From NCBI GenBank assembly GCA_903859265.1, contig CAIOLZ010000078.1, forward strand, positions 1-12,653: a stretch of DNA of 12,653 bases. The letters are read 5' to 3'. A program made the translations under genes and the position numbers. Below the pieces are notes generated by a model. That model searched no databases. It was not told the DNA's origin and saw only the letters and a list, made by a program, of their open reading frames with translations. Within the stretch, counting starts at the first letter, position 1, and every line of letters starts with the position of its first letter. This stretch comes from an uncultured beta proteobacterium (lineage in GTDB: Bacteria; Pseudomonadota; Gammaproteobacteria; Burkholderiales; Burkholderiaceae_C). Shown here piece after piece: positions 1 through 6,211 of this stretch.

Positions 1-25
1 AGATGTTGCCGAGGTGTTGTAAGGC

Positions 26-958
26 ATGAACTTTCAACAACTGCGCTCTGTACGCGAAGCGGTCCGCTGTGGCTTCAACCTGACCGAGGTGGCGGCGATG
101 CTGCACACCTCGCAACCCGGTGTCAGCCGGCAGATTCGCGAACTGGAGGAGGAGCTCGGCGTCGAAATCTTCGTGCGCGCCGGCAAACGCCTGACAGGAT
201 TGACACCGCCAGGTGATTCCTTGCTACCGATCGTCGAAGAACTGCTGCTGAACGCCGAAAATTTGCGCCGCGCCGGGGAAGACTTCAGCAGCCAGAGCTC
301 GGGCCAGTTGACGGTGGCCGCAACCCACTCGCAGGCCCGCTACGCGCTGCCCCAGGTCGTAAAGGACTTTCGGGACAAGTTTCCCAAAGTGACCTTGCAT
401 CTGCACCAGGGTTCACCCAAACAGGTAGCCGCCATGCTGGTCAGCGGGGAAGCCGACATTGGGGTTGCCACCGAGGCGCTGGGGGACTATGCGCAGTTGC
501 TCACCTTGCCCTGCTACCACTGGACCCACAGCATCATCGTGCAGCCTGGCCATCCCCTGCTCGACGTGCAGGGACTGGTGACCCTGGAGCAGCTTCAGCA
601 CTATCCCATCATCACCTATGAGCTCGGATACACCGGTCGCGCGCATATCGATGATGCATTCAGGGCACAGGGCCTATCGCTCGAAGTAGTCCTGACTGCG
701 ATGGATGCCGACGTGATCAAGACCTATGTGGAACTGGGCATGGGCGTAGGCATCGTGGCCTCCATTGCAGTCGATGAGGAGCGCGACCGCAATTTGCGCT
801 TTCTTGATGCCGGTCATCTTTTTGCAGTCAACGTCACGCGGCTGGGTATCCGCCGGGGTGCGTGGTTGCGTGGCTATGCGTACAGTTTTATCGAAACCTT
901 TGTTCCTACACTGACGCGCGAACGCGTTATCGGTGCGCTCAAAGCCGACATCGTGTAG
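26..958 (+). CDS. cysB: CysB-family LysR-type transcriptional regulator
   Basis: 310-residue LysR-type regulator, very likely CysB, the activator of sulfate and sulfonate assimilation genes that senses N-acetylserine/O-acetylserine and is opposed by sulfate or sulfide. The N-terminal winged helix-turn-helix covers about residues 1-60 (the TSQPGVSRQIRELEEELG stretch is the recognition region). The effector domain fills residues 93-295. The motif ATHSQARYALP at 99-109 matches the CysB anion/effector loop: T100 and Q103 are kept, while the usual second Thr at 102 is Ser. T149 and the GYTGR segment (201-205) also fit CysB, as does DADVIKTYVELGMGVG. Length fits CysB/Cbl proteins. The start has only a weak ribosome site (GAGG at 11-14). 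Neighbours are nearly all sulfur genes, so local control is likely (inference). Cbl or an SsuR-like paralogue is the main alternative. Confidence 0.9.
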   Translation: MNFQQLRSVREAVRCGFNLTEVAAMLHTSQPGVSRQIRELEEELGVEIFVRAGKRLTGLTPPGDSLLPIVEELLLNAENLRRAGEDFSSQSSGQLTVAATHSQARYALPQVVKDFRDKFPKVTLHLHQGSPKQVAAMLVSGEADIGVATEALGDYAQLLTLPCYHWTHSIIVQPGHPLLDVQGLVTLEQLQHYPIITYELGYTGRAHIDDAFRAQGLSLEVVLTAMDADVIKTYVELGMGVGIVASIAVDEERDRNLRFLDAGHLFAVNVTRLGIRRGAWLRGYAYSFIETFVPTLTRERVIGALKADIV

Positions 959-976
959 GCCCTGCCACCACAACGC

Positions 977-1050
977 TTACTCGTTTTTGTACTTAGCTAC
1001 TGCGGTTTTATTCGTTTTTCTTTGAACCCCTGCCTCGCAAAATTTGCTAT
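977..1050 (+). promoter_or_regulatory. Candidate promoter/operator region of the encapsulin operon
   Basis: The 126-base gap between cysB and the rhodanese gene holds a 12-base direct repeat, TTACTCGTTTTT at 977-988 and TTATTCGTTTTT at 1008-1019. The copies differ at one base and lie 31 bases apart, about three helical turns. Directly downstream is a possible -35 TTGAAC (1022-1027) with a weak -10 TGCTAT (1045-1050) at 17-base spacing. An activator site just upstream of a poor promoter is the usual LysR layout, so CysB binding is a reasonable guess. The repeat is seen; the promoter and the factor are inferred. Confidence 0.4.
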
Positions 1051-1084
1051 TCCGCTCTGAAAAATTCCTTGAAGTCCCCAAGCC

Positions 1085-1564
1085 ATGACCACTGCCGCCG
1101 AAACGATTACCACTGCCTCTGATCCGGCCACCGCTCTGGAAGCGATCCGTGCCGTTGCACTTGCTACCGGCCTGCCCTACGCAGGGGCCGTCCCTCCCGC
1201 GCTGGCCTGGGAGCTCTTCAACAGCAAGCAAGCAACCCTGGTGGATGTCCGCACCGCCGAGGAGCGCAAGTTCGTCGGGTATGTACCTGGCAGCGTGCAT
1301 GTGCCGTGGGCAACCGGCACGTCGCTGCTGCGCAATCCGCGTTTTGTGCGTGAGCTGGAAGCCAAAACCAATAAACAGGCCACACTGCTTTTGCTCTGCC
1401 GCAGCGGCAAGCGCTCGGTGCTGGCAGCCCAGGCAGCTACACAAGCGGGTTTCAGCCGGGTCTTCAACATTCTGGAAGGCTTCGAAGGCGAACTCGATGC
1501 ACAGCAACACCGCGGCGTTCAGGACGGATGGCGGTTTCTGGGGTTGCCATGGGTGCAGGATTGA
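1085..1564 (+). CDS. Rhodanese-like sulfurtransferase of the encapsulin operon
   Basis: 159-residue single-domain rhodanese, first gene of the encapsulin operon. Rhodaneses carry sulfane sulfur as a persulfide on an active-site cysteine. That loop is visible as CRSGKRS, with C105 as the sulfur-carrying residue. The domain starts near residue 37, with LVDVRTAEER (52-61) and VPGSVHVPW (67-75) as the CH2A-like N-terminal elements, and ends with the EGFEGELD helix region. There is no signal peptide, so it should be cytosolic. The 36 residues before the domain look like a short helical extension. Its reading frame overlaps the next gene, which suggests translational coupling. Likely role (inference): passing sulfur between the desulfurase or stored sulfur and acceptors such as glutathione or cyanide. 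The ribosome site is weak (GAAG at 1071-1074). Confidence 0.9.
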   Translation: MTTAAETITTASDPATALEAIRAVALATGLPYAGAVPPALAWELFNSKQATLVDVRTAEERKFVGYVPGSVHVPWATGTSLLRNPRFVRELEAKTNKQATLLLLCRSGKRSVLAAQAATQAGFSRVFNILEGFEGELDAQQHRGVQDGWRFLGLPWVQD

Positions 1565-2550
1565 AGTCGCCGGGCGCGACGCCATCGAAAAAGTCTTATG
1601 GGGATCGTGAGCCGGTATTTGAGCTGGCCGGCGTCGTCGCCGAACTGGCGGCAGTCCGGCAGGAGTGGCGCACGCGGCAACACCGATCGAACGAACCGGG
1701 CGGGCGGGAACTGCCGTCCCGCGACGCACTGGCCGAGGTCATTGAAGGGCTCAAGGGTGCCTTGTTCCCGATGCGTCTGGGGCCCAAAGACTTGCGCCAG
1801 GAAGGCGAAGACTTCTATATCGGTCACACATTGGGCCTGGTTTTGCACACGCTGCATGCACAGGTGCGGCTGGAGTTGCGCCACATTGCGCGGCATGAGG
1901 CGCTGATCGACGAAGCCGCCCTGTCGGCGCAGGCGGTGTCCATCGTGCGCGAATTTGCCGCAACCTTGCCAAGCATTCGCAGGCTGCTCGACAGCGACGT
2001 GGTCGCCGCCTTTGATGGTGACCCCGCAGCCCGCAGCGTGGACGAAGTGCTGCTGTGCTACCCCGGTGTTCTGGCGATGATCCACCACCGGGTCGCCCAC
2101 GTTCTGTACCGCTTGAACGTGCCATTGCTGGCGCGCATTGTGGCCGAGCTGGCGCATGCGCAGACGGGTATTGATGTGCATCCGGGAGCCACCATAGGCG
2201 CCGGGTTATTCATCGACCACGGAACCGGCGTAGTGATCGGGGAAACGGCCGTGATCGGGGAGCGCGTACGCATTTACCAGGCGGTCACGCTGGGTGCGAA
2301 AAGCTTCCCCACCGACGCCGACGGTAACCCGATCAAGGGCCAGCCGCGCCACCCGATCGTGGAGGATGACGTGGTCATCTATGCCGGCGCCACCGTACTG
2401 GGCCGCGTGACCATAGGACGCGGCGCATCGATTGGCGGCAATGTTTGGCTCACCCACGATGTAGCGCCCGGCACTGCTATCACCCAGGCCAGCTTTCGCC
2501 AGGATCACAAATCGCAGGACTCAAGGCCTGCGCTGACTCAGTCTCTGTAA
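1528..2550 (+). CDS. epsC: Serine O-acetyltransferase, EpsC type
   Basis: 340-residue serine acetyltransferase making O-acetylserine from serine and acetyl-CoA, the committed step of cysteine synthesis. An alpha-helical N-terminal domain (about 31-210) is followed by a left-handed beta-helix of hexapeptide repeats (about 212-320): IDVHPGATIGAG, TAVIGERVRIYQAVTLGA, ATVLGRVTIGRGASIGG. Catalytic residues match CysE: the Asp of DPA (D165) and the Asp-His pair D230-H231 in FIDHGTGVVIGET. The PTDADGNPIKGQPRHP insert (261-276) is typical of the EpsC/SrpH branch. The C-terminus ends TQSL, without the terminal Ile by which CysE docks into cysteine synthase. The start overlaps the rhodanese gene by 37 bases; an ATG at 1549, preceded by GGGG at 1540-1543, is an equally good start and would remove seven residues. 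The shell gene follows after 29 bases. Confidence 0.93.
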   Translation: MAVSGVAMGAGLKSPGATPSKKSYGDREPVFELAGVVAELAAVRQEWRTRQHRSNEPGGRELPSRDALAEVIEGLKGALFPMRLGPKDLRQEGEDFYIGHTLGLVLHTLHAQVRLELRHIARHEALIDEAALSAQAVSIVREFAATLPSIRRLLDSDVVAAFDGDPAARSVDEVLLCYPGVLAMIHHRVAHVLYRLNVPLLARIVAELAHAQTGIDVHPGATIGAGLFIDHGTGVVIGETAVIGERVRIYQAVTLGAKSFPTDADGNPIKGQPRHPIVEDDVVIYAGATVLGRVTIGRGASIGGNVWLTHDVAPGTAITQASFRQDHKSQDSRPALTQSL

Positions 2551-2567
2551 CCCGTTCTCTGCAACAC

Positions 2568-2574
2568 AAGGAAG
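2568..2574 (+). promoter_or_regulatory. Ribosome binding site fixing the shell gene start
   Basis: AAGGAAG lies five bases before the ATG at 2580 and is the strongest Shine-Dalgarno sequence in the operon. It selects 2580 over the ATG at 2445, which sits inside the acetyltransferase gene. A strong site suits the many shell subunits needed per particle (inference). Confidence 0.8.
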
Positions 2575-2579
2575 TTTTC

Positions 2580-3509
2580 ATGTCCGACAACACCCCCTCG
2601 CAACAGGCGCTGAGCGATAACGCCGCACGACAGCTGGCCAACGCCACCAAGACAGTACCCATTCTGTCAACCATTTCGCCGCGATGGCTGGTACACCTGC
2701 TGCAGTGGGTCCCTGTAGAAGCCGGCATCTACCGCCTCAACAAGGTCAAAAATCCGCAGGACGTGCTGGTGGCCTGTGCCAAGCGCGACGAGTCCGAACT
2801 CCCGCAAACCTTTGTGGACTACGAAGAAGCGCCGCGCGAGTATTTCCTCAATGCCGTGTCCACCGTGCTGGATGTGCACACGCGGGTGAGCGACCTCTAC
2901 AGCAGTCCGCACGACCAGATCAAGGAGCAGTTGCGCCTGACCATTGAGACCATCAAGGAGCGCCAGGAAAGCGAGCTGATCAACAACCCGGACTACGGCT
3001 TGCTGGCCTCCGTGGCGCCTGACCAGGTCATTTTCCCTTTGACGGGCGCCCCGACACCGGACGATCTGGACGAGTTGCTGACCAAGGTCTGGAAAGAGCC
3101 GGCGTTTTTCCTGACCCACCCCCTGGCAATAGCGGCCTTTGGGCGTGAGTGCACACGCCGCGGCGTACCACCGCCCACTGTGAGCCTGTTTGGTTCGCAG
3201 TTCCTGACCTGGCGCGGCGTTCCGCTGATTCCCAGCGACAAAGTACCGGTGGCCGATGGCAAAACCAAAATCATTCTGGTGCGCGTGGGTGACAAGCGTC
3301 AGGGGGTGGTCGGCGTTTATCAGCCCGGCCTGGCCGGTGAACAAAGCCCGGGCCTGTCGGTACGTTTCATGGGAATCAACCGCAGCGCCATTGCGTCCTA
3401 TCTGATCAGCCTGTATTGCTCGCTGGTTGTGCAATCGGATGACGCACTGGCCGTGTTGGATGATGTTGAAATTGGCAAGTTCCATGACTATCCAGACACC
3501 TACAAGTGA
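2580..3509 (+). CDS. srpI: Family 2A encapsulin shell protein (SrpI type)
   Basis: 309-residue family 2A encapsulin shell protein, the HK97-fold type first known as the sulfate-starvation protein SrpI of cyanobacteria. Its homologues self-assemble into icosahedral shells around a cysteine desulfurase. Family features seen: the extended N-terminal arm (LSDNAARQLANATKTVP, 11-27), PRWLVHLLQWVPVEAGIYRLNKV (34-56), the long helix around YSSPHDQIKEQLRLTIETIKERQESE (107-132), and the C-terminal LFGSQFLTWRGVPLIPSDK (203-221) and GLSVRFMGINRSAIASYLISLY (258-279) segments. Length fits the family. No insertion resembling the cNMP-binding domain of family 2B is present, which points to 2A. There is no signal peptide. 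The last 26 bases overlap the cargo gene, the usual shell-cargo pairing. I recognise the family from sequence; assembly here is inferred from it. Confidence 0.93.
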   Translation: MSDNTPSQQALSDNAARQLANATKTVPILSTISPRWLVHLLQWVPVEAGIYRLNKVKNPQDVLVACAKRDESELPQTFVDYEEAPREYFLNAVSTVLDVHTRVSDLYSSPHDQIKEQLRLTIETIKERQESELINNPDYGLLASVAPDQVIFPLTGAPTPDDLDELLTKVWKEPAFFLTHPLAIAAFGRECTRRGVPPPTVSLFGSQFLTWRGVPLIPSDKVPVADGKTKIILVRVGDKRQGVVGVYQPGLAGEQSPGLSVRFMGINRSAIASYLISLYCSLVVQSDDALAVLDDVEIGKFHDYPDTYK

Positions 3510-4290
3510 TCTTTCCGGGGCTTCTGTCCCGGCAGGATTGCCCGATGTCGTAACCCTGACCCAGCTCGCCGGGGCGTTCTTTTCCGCACTGCCAGGCCAG
3601 GCGCCCAAGTTGCCGTCCGGTGTGCCAACGCCCACGGCTTTAGGGGGCGTGCCTGCGCCGTCCAATGTTCTGCCCGGCGGTGCACCCCTGGGCCCCTTGG
3701 TGCGCGAGCCGCAGTTGGCCGGTACGATTGTTCCGGGCGGCAATGTGGTGCCGACCACACCCCAAAATGTGCTCTCGCTGGGTGCATCCTCACCGTCACT
3801 GGTGCCCCACTCCACAGCGCCCAACGGCCTGCCGGACAACGCCGCCATCGTGCCGCCGGCGGTGGACGGCCGCATCGGTGGCCAGGCGCTGGGCGTGCCC
3901 AAAGCTTACGCAGCGTCGCTCCCGGCGACGCCGCAATCGCCATCACCGCTACCCGGAACACCTTCCACGCCGTATTACTTCTTGGGCGAGAGCAGTGGCT
4001 ACCCGTCCACGTTGAGCGAGCATGCAGTGCCGCGGGAAGACCGCGTCACGCCCAACGCATTCGGGCTACCCGGGGCCGATGACCTGCGCGCTTTGCTAAG
4101 CAGCAACCCGCGCAGTGCCGCACCCAGTGGTGTGGCGCCGGGTTCTGCCGGCCCATCCTCACTAGGAGGGCAGCCCTCCAGGGCAGATGCAGCGCACGCA
4201 GCAGGACCGTTCTATTTTCTGGAGCAAGCCCGGCCTGCTCTGACACATGCCGGGCGTGATCCGCAGGTGGACCCGCAAGCGCGCCACCCT
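3484..4290 (+). other. Region coding the cargo-targeting domain (residues 1-269)
   Basis: This part of the desulfurase gene encodes low-complexity sequence dominated by Pro, Ala, Gly, Ser and Val, with no visible secondary-structure pattern except short hydrophobic islands. Two islands repeat the pattern P-(Y/F)-Y-F-L-(G/E)-(E/Q), at residues 163-169 and 242-248. A third, LTQLAGAFFSALPG at 25-38, looks like an amphipathic helix. In characterised family 2A systems the corresponding extension is required for packaging. That the islands are the shell-contacting elements is inferred. Confidence 0.75.
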
Positions 4291-5511
4291 GCGTTCGATG
4301 TGAACGCGATCCGCCGTGACTTTCCGATTCTGCAAGAGCGTGTCAACGGACGCCCCTTGGCCTGGTTTGACAACGCAGCGACGACGCAAAAGCCACAGCA
4401 GGTGATTGACAGGATTTCGTACTTTTACGAGCACGAGAACTCGAATATTCACCGTGCAGCCCACGAACTGGCAGCGCGTGCCACGGATGCGTACGAAAGT
4501 GCTCGGGAAAAAGTGCGCGTATTCCTGGGTGCGTCGAGCGTGGAAGAAGTCATCTTCGTGCGCGGCGCGACCGAGGCCATCAACCTGGTCGCCAAGACCT
4601 GGGGCGTGCAAAACGTGCAGGAAGGCGACGAGATCATCGTCTCCCACCTGGAGCACCACGCCAACATCGTTCCCTGGCAACAACTGGCCTCCCAAAAGGG
4701 CGCACACATCCGCGTGATTCCGGTGGATGACTCCGGTCAGGTGCTGCTCGACGAGTACAAAAAACTGCTCAACGACCGCACCAAAATCGTGGCGGTAACG
4801 CAAGTCTCCAACGCATTGGGAACCGTAGTCCCGGTCAAGGAAATTGTCGAACTGGCGCACCGTGCCGGCGCCATTGCGCTGGTTGATGGGGCCCAGTCAG
4901 TCAGCCACATGCGGGTTAATGTTCAGGACATCGGGGCCGATTTCTTTGTGTTCTCCGGACACAAGATTTTCGGACCCACCGGTATCGGCGTGGTTTACGG
5001 CAAACGCGAGTTGCTCGATGCCATGCCGCCGTGGCAGGGCGGCGGCAACATGATTGCCGATGTGACCTTTGAGCGCACGGTGTTTCAGCCGCCGCCCAAC
5101 AAGTTTGAGGCGGGCACCGGCAACATTGCCGACGCCGTGGGCCTGGGTGCGGCCATTGACTATGTGCAGCGCATCGGTCTGGAAAACATTGCGCGCTACG
5201 AGCATGACATCCTGGCCTATGCCACGCACTTGTTGCAACCCATCCCCGGTGTGCGTTTGATCGGTACTGCCAAGGACAAGGCCAGCGTTTTGTCTTTTGT
5301 GCTCAAGGGTTACACCACGGAAGAGGTGGGCAAAGAGCTCAACCGCGAAGGTATCGCGGTGCGCTCGGGCCACCACTGCGCGCAGCCCATTCTGCGACGG
5401 TTCGGCGTGGAGGCCACGGTGCGACCATCGCTGGCTTTCTACAACACCTGCGAAGAGGTGGACCGGTTTATTGCTGTGGTGCGAAGACTAAGTTCACAAC
5501 GTACACACTGA
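3484..5511 (+). CDS. Encapsulin cargo cysteine desulfurase with disordered N-terminal targeting domain
   Basis: 675-residue pyridoxal-phosphate enzyme converting cysteine to alanine and sulfane sulfur, the cargo of the family 2A shell. Residues 271-670 align with E. coli SufS at a constant offset of 268 over the sites I can check: the PLP lysine K494 (SGHK), D468 and Q471 (VDGAQ), H391 (LEHHAN), R627, catalytic C632 (RSGHHC) and R647. It is therefore an intact group II desulfurase. SufS is about 406 residues; the extra ~265 N-terminal residues are rich in Pro, Ala, Gly and Ser and probably disordered. They carry conserved-looking islands: LTQLAGAFFSALPG (25-38), PYYFLGES (163-170), FGLPGADDLRALL (193-205) and PFYFLEQA (242-249). 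These are the likely shell-docking motifs. ATG 3484 is chosen because earlier in-frame ATGs lie deeper in the shell gene; its ribosome site is weak, so coupling to shell translation is likely. Confidence 0.94.
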   Translation: MTIQTPTSDLSGASVPAGLPDVVTLTQLAGAFFSALPGQAPKLPSGVPTPTALGGVPAPSNVLPGGAPLGPLVREPQLAGTIVPGGNVVPTTPQNVLSLGASSPSLVPHSTAPNGLPDNAAIVPPAVDGRIGGQALGVPKAYAASLPATPQSPSPLPGTPSTPYYFLGESSGYPSTLSEHAVPREDRVTPNAFGLPGADDLRALLSSNPRSAAPSGVAPGSAGPSSLGGQPSRADAAHAAGPFYFLEQARPALTHAGRDPQVDPQARHPAFDVNAIRRDFPILQERVNGRPLAWFDNAATTQKPQQVIDRISYFYEHENSNIHRAAHELAARATDAYESAREKVRVFLGASSVEEVIFVRGATEAINLVAKTWGVQNVQEGDEIIVSHLEHHANIVPWQQLASQKGAHIRVIPVDDSGQVLLDEYKKLLNDRTKIVAVTQVSNALGTVVPVKEIVELAHRAGAIALVDGAQSVSHMRVNVQDIGADFFVFSGHKIFGPTGIGVVYGKRELLDAMPPWQGGGNMIADVTFERTVFQPPPNKFEAGTGNIADAVGLGAAIDYVQRIGLENIARYEHDILAYATHLLQPIPGVRLIGTAKDKASVLSFVLKGYTTEEVGKELNREGIAVRSGHHCAQPILRRFGVEATVRPSLAFYNTCEEVDRFIAVVRRLSSQRTH

Positions 5512-5543
5512 AATGGCGGCCCTCACGGGTCGCCATTTTTTTT
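5511..5543 (+). terminator. Rho-independent terminator of the encapsulin operon
   Basis: A near-perfect hairpin begins at the last base of the desulfurase stop codon. AAATGGCGGCCC (5511-5522) pairs with GGGTCGCCATTT (5527-5538), with one G-T wobble, closing on the loop TCAC. Eight T's run from 5536 to 5543. On the minus strand the same stem is followed by only a short T run (TTTCAG), so it may also weakly stop the converging peroxiredoxin transcript. Confidence 0.93.
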
Positions 5544-5555
5544 GACCTCGCGCGA

Positions 5556-6209
5556 TTATTTTGAATATTTTGCGGTCCGCAGATAGGGCAACTTGATGTC
5601 GATCGCGCCGTATTTTTCACGCGCCTGTTCATCGTTGAGGGACAGCGCCACGATGACATCCTGGCCAAGCTCCCAGTTGGCGGGCGTTGCCAGGGGAACA
5701 TTGAAGGTCAACTGCAGCGCATCGAGTGCGCGCAGAACCTCGGCAAAGTTACGCCCCACAGACATGGGGTAGGTCAATGAAAGCTTGAGTTTTTTGTCCG
5801 GTCCTATGATAAATACCGAACGGACTGTCGCGGTGTCGGCAGCGGTGCGGCCGTCTGGCAGATAGGCCTCTGCCGGCAGCATGTCAAATGCCTTGGAGAC
5901 CGCCAGTGTTTCGTCGGCGATGATGGCAAAGCCAGCGCTTGTACCCGCGAATTTCTCAATGTCACCCTTCCACTTCTTGTGCGCCTCGACCCCGTCCACG
6001 GACACGCCAATCACCTTGGTGTCCCTTTTTTTCCATTCCTGTGCGAGTTGGGCGACGGCACCGAACTCCGTGGTGCATACGGGGGTGAAGTCTTTGGGAT
6101 GGGAAAAAAGGATTGCCCACCCCGACCCGATCCAGTCGTGGAACGTAATCGTTCCCTGGTCAGTTTCAGCGGTGAAGTCCGGTACGAGGTCGTTGATGCG
6201 CAGTGCCAT
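5556..6209 (-). CDS. lsfA: 1-Cys peroxiredoxin (Prx6 group), LsfA-like
   Basis: 217-residue 1-Cys peroxiredoxin that reduces hydrogen peroxide and organic hydroperoxides through a cysteine sulfenate. The active site PKDFTPVCTTE has the peroxidatic C45 with T42 and P38 of the PxxxTxxC motif; the conserved Arg is R130 (TVRSVFIIGP). The C-terminal Prx6 extension (YPMSVGRNFAEVLRALDALQ and the ATPANW segment) is present. No second resolving Cys is visible, as expected. The closest well-known relative is Pseudomonas LsfA, named for induction under sulfate starvation and linked to sulfonate genes, which fits this locus. The gene follows the flavin monooxygenase by only two bases, and its AGGAGA ribosome site lies across the end of that gene. 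Likely role (inference): removing peroxide from uncoupled flavin oxygenation during organosulfur use. Confidence 0.92.
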   Translation of the reverse strand: MALRINDLVPDFTAETDQGTITFHDWIGSGWAILFSHPKDFTPVCTTEFGAVAQLAQEWKKRDTKVIGVSVDGVEAHKKWKGDIEKFAGTSAGFAIIADETLAVSKAFDMLPAEAYLPDGRTAADTATVRSVFIIGPDKKLKLSLTYPMSVGRNFAEVLRALDALQLTFNVPLATPANWELGQDVIVALSLNDEQAREKYGAIDIKLPYLRTAKYSK

Positions 6210-6211
6210 TT

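Noticed and set aside
1..22. Possible tail of an upstream gene (codons reading DVAEVL then TAA at 20-22)
   Set aside because: Seven codons cannot be assigned to a family; any frame can end this way by chance.
977..1729. 250-codon minus-strand open frame across the rhodanese gene
   Set aside because: No recognisable domain; the plus-strand rhodanese has an intact active-site loop.
2445..2579. Longer N-terminus for the shell protein from ATG 2445
   Set aside because: It would add 45 residues overlapping the acetyltransferase gene; the strong ribosome site and family N-terminus support 2580.
2667..3902. Long minus-strand open frame of 411 codons opposite the shell and cargo genes
   Set aside because: It runs antisense to two clearly recognised genes, its sequence resembles no family I know, and it follows from GC-rich codon bias.
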